Assembly (NCBI GenBank): GCA_025526995.1 | Contig: JAHLKG010000005.1 | Span: forward strand, 868,001 to 932,000 | DNA length: 64,000 bases | Reading direction: 5' to 3' | Source of the DNA: Powellomyces hirtus | Taxonomy: Eukaryota; Chytridiomycota; Chytridiomycetes; Spizellomycetales; Powellomycetaceae | Shown here: piece by piece, positions 23,927-38,225 of the stretch | How the letters are laid out: each line of letters opens with the position of its first letter | How positions within the stretch are numbered: the first letter of the stretch is position 1 | Notes under the pieces: generated by a model | The model's database searches: none | Seen by the model: the letters and a program-made list of their open reading frames with translations, nothing else | What the model was told of the DNA's origin: nothing | Position numbers and translations under genes: made by a program

Positions 23927-25447
23927 TCATCGTCCCGCGTTGACCGCGCTGCTACCACTCCCTTCAGCTGGTAATCCTAGCGGTGGTAGTCCCGACCCGT
24001 AAAACCCCTGCTGTTGCGATTGAGGGGTCCACCCACTTCTGGTGGATTCCGAGCCACCTCGTTGAAGACCGCCATCATCGCCAAAACCACCCGTTCTAGC
24101 ATTCTGCTGAACTGATGCACCTGTCACACTGCCAGGTGTTTCAGAGTCACCATTGTTGTTGGTGGTCATGCCGTTGCTGCCTTCTGGAACTCCGCCCAGA
24201 ATGCCGCGTTCCTCCAGCTGGTCGTAGTAGACAACCCATTCTTTCTTAACGCGTGCCCACACACCCGGGTCGAAAAATATGAAGATTCCTCGCTCAAAAC
24301 CAGCCCCTTTTGTAGAAATAGCAGCCTCTGCAGCGAGAGATTCCGGCGATCGATCTCTCGATACCCAAAGTTTGAGTTCTTTGTGAAATCTCCAACTTCG
24401 ATTGAACAATTCCTGGGCGGCAGCTTCTTGTAACGACTCGCGGGGTTGGGCGTAAAAGATGTAAAACAGCGTCTCGTCGCTGAAAGATGAAACTTTGGTC
24501 ATAGGTGGTGGTGGTGGCTGCAGGAGATTGTAACAGCTTGGAAGGGTAAACTGTGGCTCTGAGCCAAGAGTAGGGTATTCTGAAAATGGTGACATGAACG
24601 TCGAGTACAATGGATCGTTCGTAGCCAGGTCAAGTCCCAGAGATGTCAAGTCACAGCCGAGGTGGATCATGTTTGCGTCCGGATCTGTCAGCCGTATCAG
24701 GTCAATCAGGCCATACAGACCATATTTGTCCGTCGTGCCGGCTGGGGGTATCGGGGTCGGACCTCCCAACGGGGTCATAGTCAGGTCGGTTGGAGTCGAA
24801 GAGCCGGAGGAGGGTGCATCGAAATTATTTGGTTGCGGTTTCATTGCATACATCGAGCCGGGTCCTATTGGCCGTTTTCCGCCAGATGCAGGCGTAGATG
24901 AAGAATTCCCAACCCCCGAGGAAGCTGAACCCGCTCTCGATGGCTGTGTTGGCATAGCCAGTACTGAAGGTCCGCCGAACGCTGTTCCCGGTCCCAGTGG
25001 GGAGATTCCAGCAGGTCCGTTGATCGTTGGATCTGCTAAGCCGTTCGAAAGTCCATCGGCGCGGCCTGGAGTTCCTGTGTTTGATCGATTGAGAAGATGC
25101 GCTTGCTGCTGATCTTGTTGGTGCTGCAGAGAAAGATGTTGTGAAAGCTGCTGCTGCTGCTGTTGCATGTGATGCAGTTGAGATGGCGGTTGGTGTTGCT
25201 GGTTCGAAAGCCCCGAAGCTCCTGGTGTTAGCGCCGGAAAGTCGTCAATTGTGAAATCGGCAGCTGTGGGTGCAGGGTTGCTCGGTCCATTCCGTAGTGC
25301 GTCCGCACCAGCCGGACCTCTTCCACCTGCGATGGAGGAAAAGGACAACAGGGACGAAGTAGGGCCACCTCCGCCTCCGCTGGAACCACCGCCGCCTATT
25401 CCATCCCGACTAGAAGAATTTCCCCCAAGCGCCGGAAAGTCTGACAT
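23927..25447 (-). CDS. NOT2: CCR4-NOT complex subunit NOT2/CNOT2
   Basis: A single uninterrupted frame of 506 residues. The N-terminus has the motif 'DFPAL' twice ('MSDFPALGG' and 'IDDFPALTPG'), typical of NOT2, followed by Gly-, Gln- and Ser-rich disorder. The C-terminal NOT2/3/5 box is clear: 'DKYGLYGLIDLIRLTDPDA', 'LGCDLTSLGLDLATNDPLY', 'ETLFYIFYAQPRESLQEAAA', 'ELFNRSWRFHKELKLWV' and 'FIFFDPGVWARVKKEWVVYY'. NOT2 scaffolds the CCR4-NOT deadenylase by pairing with NOT1 and NOT3/5. A Gly/Ser-rich extension of about 60 residues follows the NOT box. The start at 25447 is chosen because it places the first DFPAL motif at residue 3. Confidence 0.96.
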   Translation of the reverse strand: MSDFPALGGNSSSRDGIGGGGSSGGGGGPTSSLLSFSSIAGGRGPAGADALRNGPSNPAPTAADFTIDDFPALTPGASGLSNQQHQPPSQLHHMQQQQQQLSQHLSLQHQQDQQQAHLLNRSNTGTPGRADGLSNGLADPTINGPAGISPLGPGTAFGGPSVLAMPTQPSRAGSASSGVGNSSSTPASGGKRPIGPGSMYAMKPQPNNFDAPSSGSSTPTDLTMTPLGGPTPIPPAGTTDKYGLYGLIDLIRLTDPDANMIHLGCDLTSLGLDLATNDPLYSTFMSPFSEYPTLGSEPQFTLPSCYNLLQPPPPPMTKVSSFSDETLFYIFYAQPRESLQEAAAQELFNRSWRFHKELKLWVSRDRSPESLAAEAAISTKGAGFERGIFIFFDPGVWARVKKEWVVYYDQLEERGILGGVPEGSNGMTTNNNGDSETPGSVTGASVQQNARTGGFGDDGGLQRGGSESTRSGWTPQSQQQGFYGSGLPPLGLPAEGSGSSAVNAGR

Positions 25448-25875
25448 CTCCTTCTATGTCACAATTCACTGAGCGGCAGTAGGTGTTGAGTGCGACCCGA
25501 ATTGCTGTATTTAAGTTTGATGGGTTGAGGCTACCCGTTCGCAAGAGGCAGATTGCTGTGAGAAGATCTCTACTGCGTACTGTCAAACGCATGCCCATCG
25601 TGTCGCCTCTGCATGACGACGAGGCCGTAGCAACAGAGTTAATGTAATATCAGGTCTGTTACAGCAGTGCTGCTTTTTGAAGCGCGTTGAGCAAATGCGT
25701 GAGTTGAGTATTTTTTGCAATAGCAAGAGGCGGCAATTGGCACATAGTATCTACAAAGAACAAAGCCAGTTATATAACCATTGCAGCGGTTTGTGAAGTC
25801 GCTGCGGATAGATACACCCGCCGCTCTTTGCCAGGACTTCGTAGCAGAGCACAGCACTGCGAGACAGACGCCGAA
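25448..25875. other. Divergent promoter between NOT2 and NVL
   Basis: A 428-base region between two diverging genes, presumably holding both promoters and 5' UTRs. In-frame codons upstream of the chosen NVL start (an alternative ATG at 25828) are poorly conserved in composition. No RNA gene or repeat seen. Confidence 0.55.
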
Positions 25876-28693
25876 ATGGTTCGCGGAGTGCCTACCTCTC
25901 GACGAGGAGCTGGAATGGACAGCAGAGGCTCCCCACGGAATAGTAACGGATCGAGATCCTTGAAAAATTACCTCGAGGAACAAATTCGGCCCCTAGTCAT
26001 GAAGTATCAAGACGAGCAAGACTTGAACGGAGGGCCTCAGGCAGACCTCGGCCTGCGAGACGAGGACTCCATTCTTGCATACATTCGGTCGAAGGACTTG
26101 ACTTTATCCCGGAAGCCGCAGCAAAATCTGAGGAATGCGTTAGCCAATGGTAGAATTTCTGGTCTCCTGTTTTTCGACTTTTTTTTTGACTCTCCATGGG
26201 TGGCTAAATATGGACCTCGTATTTGTCAGTTATCAGGGATGTAAGAAGCAACTCAAACCAAGACAATGGCGATTCGGACCAAGAGTCCGATTCCGATTCC
26301 GCATTCGATGCTGACGTGCCGATGATGGAGGTAAAGGACACAAACTCCCTTAATCGCTCTATTTTGGGCGTGTATGGACAGCACAAACCAAACTCGCCAG
26401 CACCATCCAGTTCAGCTCCGACAAACGGCACCCCTGCTGCCGATGCCATTACTGACGGACCTGTGCGTATTGTAAGTGAGGTAGTAGAAGAGACGTCGGC
26501 TGAGTCAAAGATCGGAGACGGAGGACGCACGGCAATAGTGACACAAACAAATAAACGGCGACAGAAGGACTCCCTTCTTGGTTCAGAGAGCAAAAAAGCA
26601 AAACGGTCGACGATATCAGCCGCGGAAAAGTGGGCTACCCCTACCGCACGATTGAGTGATCTCGGAGGCATGGATAACTGTGTGGAAGAAGTTTTGCAGC
26701 TGATCGGGATGCCGCTGAAACATCCGGAGATATATCTGCACCTGGGCATCCAGCCGCCGCGTGGTATTCTGCTGCACGGCCCACCAGGGTGCGGAAAGAC
26801 AGCGCTGGCACACGCGATAGCCGGGGAAGCTGGTGTTCCATTTGTCAACATCTCCGCTCCGTCAATCGTATCTGGGATGTCTGGTGAATCCGAAAAGAAG
26901 TTGCGCGAGATTTTTGATGAAGCAAAAGAGCTGGCCCCATGCTTGCTGTTCATTGACGAAATTGACGCAATTACACCAAAGCGCGAAACGGCCCAGCGGG
27001 AAATGGAGCGAAGAATAGTCGCGCAGCTGCTGACTTGTTTGGATGATATATCAATGGACAAGACCGATAACAAGCCAGTTATTGTTATTGGTGCGACCAA
27101 CAGGCCTGATTCGCTGGATTCAGCTCTGAGAAGAGCTGGGAGATTCGATCGGGAAATTAGTATTGGTGTTCCAGACGAGAAAGCGCGTGCAAAGATATTG
27201 GAAAAGCTGTGCTGTAAACTGCGACTTTCTGGCGATCTGAATGTTGGGAAACTGGCCAAAATGACACCAGGGTATGTTGGAGCGGATTTGAATGCGCTGA
27301 CAGCCGAAGCGGGAATGTCGGCCGTAAAGCGTATTTTCAGCACTATCAAAGACCGTTCTGTAGCGGCCGAGGTTCCTGCTGAAATCTCTGGTGCCCCTCC
27401 AATTGCCGAAACGCCGGCCGCTATGGATATCGACATTCCAACAATGGGGCCTGCTGAATCGGCAGAGGAGCAAGTCATATCCGGCATTCAGGAGATGTTG
27501 ACGACTACCACAACCGTTTCTGTGGCAGATTTCCTCGCTGCATGTCCGGCTCCTTTGACACCCTCCCAACTCTCACCTTTGTGTATAATATCGGATGATT
27601 TCACTTTGGCTCTCAAGAAAGTGCAACCGTCCGCGAAACGAGAAGGATTTGCCACAGTCCCGGATGTGTCATGGGACGACATTGGCGCCCTCACGCAGGT
27701 TCGCGATGAGCTTCGCATGGCGGTTGTAGAACCCATGCGGCATCCAGAGTTCTTCGAGCGCATGGGTATTGGAAAGGCGATGGGAGTGCTGCTTTATGGG
27801 CCCCCGGGGTGTGGAAAAACGCTTTTGGCGAAAGCGGTTGCAAACGAGAGTCATTGCAATTTCATCTCCGTCAAGGGCCCGGAACTACTTAACAAGTATG
27901 TTGGAGAAAGCGAGAAAGCGGTCCGAATGGTCTTTGCGCGGGCGCAAGCCTCTTCACCGTGCGTCATCTTTTTTGATGAACTCGACGCGCTTTGTCCAGC
28001 TCGTTCAAACGAAGCAGAGGTATATAAAGAAAGATATGCATTCATAGCTTTCATTCGTGGTCATTTGTTTACTTACACTTTTTTGTTATTTAGTCTCAAT
28101 CCTCCTCCCGGCTTGTAAATACGCTCTTGACCGAAATGGACGGAATGGGGGGACGCAAGCAAGTCTATGTCCTTGCCGCAACCAACCGACCGGACATGAT
28201 CGACCCTGCGATGCTCCGACCCGGCCGACTTGACAAAGCGCTGTACGTAGACTTTCCCACGGCTCCCGAGCGGTCCGAAATCCTGAAAGCCGTCACCCGA
28301 CAGACACCATTGGGAGATGATGTGGATCTGGAAGTTGTTGCAGCGGATCCCAAATGCGATGGCTATAGTGGCGCAGATCTGGCTGCTCTCGTTAGAGAGG
28401 CTGCAGTCGCGGCACTGAGAGAAGGGTTAAAGAAAAATGGAGGGGTGGTCGGGGGTCCCTTGGACCAACAGGATGCATGGGTGAGGCAAAGGCACTTCCT
28501 GGCAGCGTTCTCGAAGATGGCACCATCAGTTGGCAAAAAGGTATGATCAAAGCATTCGTATTCAACCTGAAATGCTGATTGTGTCCTCATCGCAATTTAT
28601 CACCCTTTCAAACAGGACCGTCGACGCTACGAGTTACTGAGAGTCAAATTTGGAGCCACACCTGCCAACTCCATTGAAGAGCCTGTTGTTTAG
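25876..28693 (+). CDS. RIX7: NVL/RIX7 type II AAA ATPase, 60S pre-ribosome remodelling
   Basis: Four exons (25876-26149, 26230-28019, 28094-28540, 28616-28693) give 862 residues. A short N-terminal helical domain and acidic linker precede two AAA modules. D1 has Walker A 'GPPGCGKTALAHAIAGEAG', Walker B 'CLLFIDEIDAI' and 'ATNRPDSLDSALRRAGRFDR'. D2 has 'GPPGCGKTLLAKAVANESH', 'VKGPELLNKYVGESEKAVR', 'VIFFDELDAL' and 'LLTEMDGMGGRKQVYVLAAT'. 'KWATPTARLSDLGGM' before D1 and 'VSWDDIGAL' before D2 are family features. Rix7/NVL2 threads the Nsa1 assembly factor out of pre-60S particles in the nucleolus. The order and the D2 sequence separate it from Cdc48/p97, which would lack this N-terminus. The start at 25876 is the best of several in-frame ATGs but not proven. 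The intron between exons 2 and 3 falls just after D2 Walker B. Confidence 0.95.
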
Positions 28694-29060
28694 TTTATTT
28701 ATCTGTAGTCTAGAATAGAATCGAACACATGATGCATTTTTCACAATATGCAAGCTTCTTCACATTCAACAACTCGGATAATGGCATTGCGCCGATACGG
28801 AGTTACGTTGTCAGGTTCTCATCCCGGTGCAGCTTGATGTGGCAGCAAAATTCAAGTAATTTAGTACATGAGAATCAATTCGGTTTTGTGTACTGAAACA
28901 TGAGATAAACAATGGTTTCACGAAAGCTACGTCGGGAGAAGCTCCATGTCATGTTCAGTCGGTAACAGAAGATTTCGCATGAAAGAAGCCTTGTGCGGCC
29001 CAAAGAACAAAAACAAAATGCCCTGTCGGAGAGCTCTCTTGGCCACACAGTGGTGCCCGT
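28694..29060. other. Convergent intergenic spacer
   Basis: A 367-base spacer between the 3' ends of NVL and the UBTD-like gene. It is fairly A/T-rich near 28700-28750, where 3'-end processing signals would be expected. No ORF or RNA gene is supportable. Confidence 0.6.
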
Positions 29061-30204
29061 TCACATTTTCGGAACTATCATGACCTGCACGACACCGCCG
29101 TCTAAAAGGTGGAGCTCCCTCACTGTTCCCGTGTCTGGAATCAATCTGCCGAGGTAGAACACCTTGAGGTTGGCGTCGCGGGTGCGGTCGGACGCTTCTG
29201 GGTGACTCGCAAGCATATTTCTCAGTTCCGCCACGGTAGTGTCGCGCGATATGGACACCAGTTTGATGTCCTTGCCGACACTCAGGCGGGCGGTGATGGT
29301 GATTGGAGTTTGCAGATATTGGTTAACTGATGGCGAAATCATAGAATGAGAGGACTTGTGGGAAGAGGAGAGAGGGGACATGGCATGCGCAGACGCTGGT
29401 GTAGATGCGGGTAGTTGTGGTGGGTTGGAGCTGGATGTTGAAGAGGCAGTGGTCGGGTCAGAGGACATATTGGAGGGTTCGAGAATACAGTAAAGTGGGA
29501 TGCGGTAGTTGTTTCCAAGCTCGTCGTAGCAGCCGTCCGAGAGCTTTCCCGTTGGGACTGTCATGTTGGCACTATCCACGATTGCTTGCGCAAGTTCAAG
29601 TGTAGCGGCTTCGCAGGCAGCTCTGTAGCAAACCCAAGATTAGCGTGACGGCACACCAGGATGTGCTGCCCCATGGTTCACACATACCGTAACGCCTGCC
29701 ATATTTCTGCCCGGCCCTAAATCCAATTCAATACGAAGTTGTTGATGAATGCTCCGCACCAGCTGACTTTCCTCCATCAAACAAGCACTGGGACATACCG
29801 AATAACTCGGTGCTGTGTCCCAAAATTCTTCACGCATCCGCTTCAAGGTGGTTGGAGTAAGAGGCGTGTCCGATTTCCAGGCGAGATGAGATTTCGATAT
29901 GAGAGGATGATTTCCACCTACGCGCATAGGTAATCAGCAAGAGAAGACAAACGCCGAGGAGCAGGGAAGAATGAGGAAGAGCCGACATTCTACCAGCCTG
30001 GACATTTCTAAGTTTCGGTGACTGTCACGGGCAGAGAAGCGGACCAGCCTCCGGCGCGTGGTAGAATCCACATATTCGCAACATACTCTAGGACTATGAC
30101 GACGTACCTGTTGGCAATCCAGTGACTGCCTGGTCTCCGCGGGTTTGCGGTAGGCCGGCCGGGTGAGGATCCGGGTCGATATTTGCCGAGAGGCAGGCGC
30201 CCAT
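29061..30204 (-). CDS. UBTD2: UBTD1/2-like ubiquitin-domain protein, predicted N-myristoylated
   Basis: Four exons (30204-30108, 29917-29799, 29716-29688, 29622-29061) join in phase to 268 residues. The protein starts 'MGACLSANIDPDP', a good N-myristoylation context (Gly2) with an adjacent Cys4 for palmitoylation. The UBTD N-domain follows: 'GGNHPLISKSHLAWKSDTPL', 'MREEFWDTAPSYS', 'GRAEIWQALRAACEAATLEL', 'AIVDSANMTVPTGKL' and 'CYDELGNNYRIPLYC'. After a Ser/Pro-rich linker comes a ubiquitin-like fold ('ITARLSVGKDIKLVSISRDT' ... 'DGGVVQVMIVPKM'). Vertebrate UBTD proteins bind UBE2D-family E2 enzymes and affect their activity. Predicted membrane anchoring is inferred from the N-terminus alone. 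An in-frame ATG upstream (30327) would bury Gly2, so I prefer 30204. Confidence 0.93.
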
Positions 30205-30579
30205 GGTCAACAAGCTTGATAGCAGGGGTTGCTGAGAAGGTTCAGAGAAGATGAGGCTCCTGGTGGTCTCGTCGCCTTTGGGATGCGCAACGGTCGGTGG
30301 CGGGTCTTGGGCCATCAAGGTTTCCACACGCGTGGGGACGGTTTAGAGCGCGTGCTTCTGTTCCGGAGACAAACGTCACGCGCCTACATGGGACTTCAAC
30401 GCTTGCTGCAAATACATGATATGAATCCTCACATTGCCAACTTCACAGCAATAAATGATTCGGACCAATATTATGGATAATTGTCACATGTGGCACACGC
30501 CCAAGAGCGGAATGTCATACAAACAACCGCGCTCCTCCAAAGTCCGGGTCATGAGATTTTATATGTCCCGATAGGTTAT
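30205..30579. other. Spacer between GFA1 stop and UBTD-like start
   Basis: A 375-base stretch between two minus-strand genes, holding the UBTD-like promoter/5' UTR and the GFA1 3' end. Nothing further recognised. Confidence 0.55.
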
Positions 30580-32912
<2,333 letters not shown>

Positions 32913-35085
32913 CGTAGAAGAAAGTTGCTAGTAGGTACGTGCAGAAGAAGAAGAAGGTAGCGGCGATGAGAGTAGGATATGATGAACTGCGGCTTTTTCC
33001 CTCTGACTTCTGCCTCTGGAGGGGATACGGAAACCTGCGGCGAGACAAGGGCTAAATATGTGGCGCGAGAACATCACGTAAGCCGCATGCCATCACAGCC
33101 CACAGCCTCACATTGTTCACAGCCTCATCACGATCGCTATTCACATCATATCGCTCACGGAAATATACGGCAGGACAACAGTAAACACAACCTCGAACTG
33201 CTATGCACGATCACTACTTTACTACCTACTATTTCACTGCACAAGGAGATAAAGAACCTATCATTTCACGAAGCCTCACCATGGACCAAGGATGGAAAAC
33301 GTTGGATCACAAGGGTCGAAATCCTACCGCCGGGTTGGGGATCAAGATATCATCTGTCATCATTTGAGAAACTGGTTCGCGTGCCGATTCGCAATAGGAT
33401 ACCGTGATTGGATGCTCTGCCCAGCCTTCCTATTTCCCAATGCTTGCGATCAGAATACATCAGCAATTATGTTACTAGCATTTCGCGGAGTTGATGTCGG
33501 CTCAAGGTCTTCTAATGTTGTTATGGCACACCATTTTGACTACAATTTGCGTCAAGTGACATCCAAGTGGAAAGGCATAGACACAAATTGTACCTGACTG
33601 TCCCGAGTCTGAATTACAAGAAACTGCGCACTGGCAAGTCATACCTCCCTCAAGCTATTTCATGATCGACCGCATCAGAAGGCAACTTGATAGCCGTAGC
33701 CCACGAACAAGTGGTGTGGGATGCAAGTACACGAAGCGAATCATAATCAGATCGCCTTGCCAAGAGTATGACAGCCGATTGTACCGATGCGTCCCATGGA
33801 GGAGCGAAGACGATCGGTGCGCTATGACTGCCTGGAATTGTTTGTGCCACGTTTAACCATTTGCGTTGCGCACTGCTCCGAAGAGCTCGCAGCGAAAAAC
33901 TTTGGCGGTTTCTTCTACCAAGGACCTTTATGTAGCGGCAGAACCCGACAGAAGAAACTATGCCACCGTGGGGATTCCAAAGGAAACAGGGGAATCGAAC
34001 GAAGGAAATAGAACATACTTAGTGGTAATGACTACGTGGTCTGTGTAATCGAAGTGCACATGCACATAGTCGCCCGTCGAATCACATAGCCACATTGAAA
34101 ATATTTGTATGCGAGCATGTGCAGTAGATACAACATATATTAATACAAGTATGGGCACTGTCGAAATGTGATGAGTTGCGATGAGAGAGAAACGAAGAAG
34201 ACGGCTGAGAAGAAAGAAAGATACCGGTATAGGTGCCCTCAGATGATCACGTGGTTCTCACCAAGTGTGGCTCGATCCACCCGGAGCGAATCGTCTTCAA
34301 CCCTCAAACCCGCGACGAGTGCCCTTCTTTCCTTTCTTTCCTTCTCACCCCCCCACATCCACCCGATTCCCACCGACTGCCATCCCATCTGCCCAAACAA
34401 GCGTTCAATACCTTTCTTTGACAACGCCGAATCATCAGCTTCTCTTGAATCTGCTTACAACGTGCTCGTCTTTAGGCTCTCTCTTCAGTGCCGACTTCCT
34501 GCTGCCTTAGTGTGCCTTCTTCGCGCATCATAGTCGTCTCTTTATCTCTCTGCCCGCAAATAAAACAAACAAAGAAAACCTTTTTCCTTCCCCCACTCAC
34601 CAGATTTGTCTCCTTCCACGCTCATCCATCCGTCTGACTGTAGTTGACCGTATCACAACACGTCTTCCCCACCATCTCTGCTGACATATTCTTGCGTACA
34701 GAGCGCTGTCAAGTCGTTGGATCTGAGGGTGGCCAACTTGGAAAAGAAAGTTCAAATAGGCGGTTAGGGAAAGATATTGAACTCAAAAGAGGAGGGTCGG
34801 AAGAAAAAAAAAGAAGAAATACTCTATTTCGAAAGAACAAAAGAGGACAGAAAAGAGAAGGAAAAGAACGGGAAGGGAAAAAAAAAGATCTCAAAACAGT
34901 TTGGAATATATCAGAATAGCTTTTCAGATCTGTGTGTAGTGCATTCTCTTGAAAGCGATCACTTCTCCATTGCCCGATATCGCGCGTGCTCGATAGCGAA
35001 GAAGTGAAATATCCGACGCCCTACTTGTCACAAAGGAATCGGCAAATCCTGTTTCCCTTGATTCTACGGGCGATCTTTCACCAAG
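32913..35085. other. 2.2 kb divergent intergenic region GFA1-PCF11
   Basis: Longest gene-free stretch between host genes here. It lies between two diverging genes. The PCF11 side carries pyrimidine-rich blocks (about 34316-34360 and 34470-34640) followed by a purine-rich block (about 34783-34898), which look like promoter or long 5' UTR sequence. Open frames (for example 32979-33407 and 34168-34533) have no recognisable motif and unlikely composition. I see no tRNA or 5S rRNA signature. A small unrecognised gene between 33100 and 34100 cannot be excluded. Confidence 0.5.
34783..34898. repeat. Purine-rich (GA/A) low-complexity tract
   Basis: About 115 bases are almost entirely A and G on the plus strand, with runs of nine or more A at 34803 and 34878. 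It sits about 190 bases upstream of the PCF11 ATG, and mirror-like purine tracts of this kind can form nucleosome-poor promoter DNA. Confidence 0.75.
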
Positions 35086-37964
35086 ATGACACATGCTAAT
35101 GCAGCTGATCTGGAAGCCATCCGTCTGGAGTACCGAGCATCATTGGCAGATCTCACTTTTAACTCCAAGCCAATCATCACCAATTTGACGATTATTGCTC
35201 AGGAGAATCTGGGAGCGGCCCCAGCAATTGTAAGAGCTATTGAAGATCAACTGCGCAATGTAAGTTTTATCGATGGAAGTGACGAACAAGTATGCGGTGT
35301 ATTAGATAGATTTGAAATGGCATTGTTGTCAGAAGAGTGTACCATTTTGTCCTTCGCAAAATCTTTGTCATGCTAACCGGTTCTCCAATGGTTTCGTTTC
35401 CCAGGCTCAACCGAAACAAAAATTGCCGGTCCTGTATTTGTTGGATTCGATCTTGAAGAACGTTGGAAACATATATATCAGTCTATTCGAGAGAAACATT
35501 GTCCGAATGTTTGCCACTGCTTTCGAAGTGATCGACTCTGACGAGAAGCAACGTTTTATCAAAGTACTCTTGACGTGGAAAAACCATCCTGCTGGCCCCC
35601 TTTTCTCTGCAGGCACAATTGCTGCATTAGAAAATGTCGTAGCAAAGATGGGACGGGTGGTGCCCGCCCGCAGACCATCCCTGGGACCAATTCACGTCAA
35701 TCCCAACTTCGTTGTGAGTGTGGAATAGGCAATCCATGTGACGTGCAAAAAACATAAGCTTACACGTTTTACTTCCATAGGCCTTGGCTCAGTCAGTATC
35801 CCCGCAATCGAGCACTCCTCCTCCGTCAGCAATCTTCCCGGGGCTGGGAAACCAACAAAAAGGAGTGCATCGAGGCGCAACGGATCGAGTTCCTCAGCGG
35901 AGTCCTTACGACAGACCCCGGGGAAGTCGTGGTCGTCCAGATTCCTCTCGGCGAATGAACGGTAACATTCATCGAAACGCCGATTCAGCTCATGTTGCTG
36001 CCAGAGACTCGGTACGTAGAAGAGTAGCTGTCGACCAGACTATAGATGGATTGGTGGGCTGGTATCACCCGATGGGCTTCCCGCGCACATTCGAGTGTTC
36101 TATTACCCTGTATCATGTACTTTGGGACTTGTACCAGTAGTTGCTCGCTCTACATTTCTGTCTTTTCTTCGCCCTCATAGTCGCTGGGGAGAATGACCGT
36201 GTTTTTGTACAAATTGGTTGGGCTGTCTGCACATTCGCACCAGCTTGGTAGTGATCCCGGGGCCGGTGATATTGGACTCGGACAGCTTGCGACATCTTTA
36301 ACTTTCGCCTTATACTAGGCATGATACTGATCCTTTTCATTGCGCATTCTCTTGCGAACTTTCTCATCTTCACAGTTTACCCCACCATTGTATCCCGATC
36401 ATCCAGCTGGACGGAATGCTAACGGTCCCGGGTTCCAGAACCCAAGACAGCGGTCTCCAAGCAGTGTCGATGTCAGCGCTCTCCAACATCAGATTAAAAC
36501 GGTACTGGCACAGAAGGAAGCACTTGCGTTGATGAATCCGATGGACTCTTCCGCAGTTGGGCACGTTCAGGTCCTCACCCAGGTGTGTATATCCCATCCT
36601 AGTCCTGGCCTGAAGGGCGTCGTCTAACCGCTATTCCTCAGCTGCTTCAAGCAGTACAAACCACAGCGCTGGATGCGGCATCTATCGCCCAAATTGGACA
36701 AATGTTGCAGCAGTATGCTGCATCCGTTCACCTCCCGCCTATACCCGCCGCGCAGCCACCCGTCCCGGTACTATCGCTTCTTCCTACCGTTGCTTCTTTA
36801 GCCCAATCCTTCAATTTTGGTCTGGCGCCGGGCCCTTCAGTGCCACCTTCCTTTTCCACATCTGGGTTCATGACCACTCCGGGCCTCATCCCGACTGGAG
36901 CACAAAGTTTTCTGTCGAATCCGGATGCTCTGAAAGGGTTGCTAGGTTCTCTCGATTCTCAAACCAACATGATGGCGGGGATCTCGTCCTCATTTGGAAT
37001 TACAGGCGGACACGGAAACATCAACGCCGGACCACAATCAACGCCCGTGCCCGATTCGACTACAGGGGGAAATGTGCAGTCCATCAAGGACTTACCTCTT
37101 ATCAGACTGGTTCACGAGGATCTGAACAGGTATGGTCATATAAATGCGACGGCAGCAACAAGAGTACACGGCGGTCTTACGTATCGTGTCCTACGTGGGT
37201 TCAATAGAACGTATCCTATGGCTGTACGGCTGCTGTACGAAGCGCTTGATCTTCAGTGCAGACAATGCGGCACCCGATATCCACGGAACGAAACTGGGAG
37301 GGCCAAAATGGACTTGCATCTGGATTGGCATTTCCGGCAGAACCGCCGGGCCAAGGAAAAGGCAAAGAAGGCCATCTCCCGGGACTGGTTTGTCAATGAA
37401 GATGAGTGGGTTGCGGAGCGGGAAGTCGACATACGTGATCGCAAAGGTTCGTTACCCTGCCGTGAACGGTGCGGGGCATCTGCAGAACAGTCGTTGCACA
37501 TTGCACCATGCTAAAATGAATGAATCATTCCCGCAGCGCCAATGCTATTCTTTGACCGAGATACACCTGAAGCAGCTGGACCAGTTGAGATCGTCTCAAA
37601 CATCCCTGCAGCCGGCGAAGCCAACCCGCGCTGCGCGGTGTGCACCGAAGAGCTAGAGAAATTTTATGACGAAGAAACTGACGACTGGATGCTGCGTGGC
37701 GCCGTTCGAGTCGATAATACCGTAAGTTATATCGCAAATGGACTGGCAATTAACGCATTCCTTCTCATGGTTTCTGTTCCTTTTTCTACTTCATAGCTTT
37801 ACCATCAAGCTTGCCACAAGGACGCAGAGAAGAGAATGACGGCCACCCCAACTGCTACGCCTCCTTCTCTCAGCGTCTCTCACTCCCCAGATATCGGGAA
37901 GCGGAAACGGGAGCTTTCGGACGAGGACGGTGGGGTCAAAATCAAGACGGAAATATCCGTATAG
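35086..37964 (+). CDS. PCF11: PCF11-type pre-mRNA cleavage factor (CID domain)
   Basis: Seven exons (35086-35259, 35405-35713, 35781-36011, 36376-36582, 36642-37446, 37537-37721, 37797-37964) join to 692 residues. The N-terminal CID that binds RNA polymerase II CTD is clear: '[20 protein letters not shown]', '[16 protein letters not shown]' and '[13 protein letters not shown]'. A Pro-rich middle follows. The C-terminal half has the Pcf11 zinc fingers: '[13 protein letters not shown]' with a distant '[11 protein letters not shown]', then '[20 protein letters not shown]' with 'LYHQACHKD'. Between them lies the Clp1-binding-type segment '[16 protein letters not shown]'. It ends with an SUMO-like consensus 'KIKTEISV'. 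Pcf11 couples 3'-end cleavage to transcription termination in CF IA/CFIIm. Intron 3 (364 nt) is longer than its neighbours. Confidence 0.95.
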
Positions 37965-38225
37965 AATGGAAGCTGCCACTTGAATTGCTGCTCTTGCTCT
38001 TCGATATTTTTATGCACATGAATACATCGTTTGTTTCTTCGTGAATTTGTGCGGATCCCATATGTAGAAAAGAGGCATTTCCATATCAGGACAAAGTGAC
38101 TTGAGTCATCAACGCACCTTCGCCGGCAGTCACCTTTTTGCCAGCTTGGTTTTTGGCGGCCGTTCATGCCAGCTTGCTTCTGAGAGTGACCGTACTTCGC
38201 ATACCCCGAACAATAACGGTTCTCA

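Noticed and set aside
24594..25112. 172-residue plus-strand ORF opposite NOT2
   Set aside because: Antisense shadow of the Gly/Ser-rich part of NOT2.
26204..27487. 427-residue minus-strand ORF
   Set aside because: Exact antisense of the NVL D1 AAA domain; Ser/Pro-rich shadow with no family motif.
33049..35085. Possible tRNA or 5S rRNA gene in the large spacer
   Set aside because: No A-box/B-box pair, cloverleaf or 5S-like sequence was found by eye.
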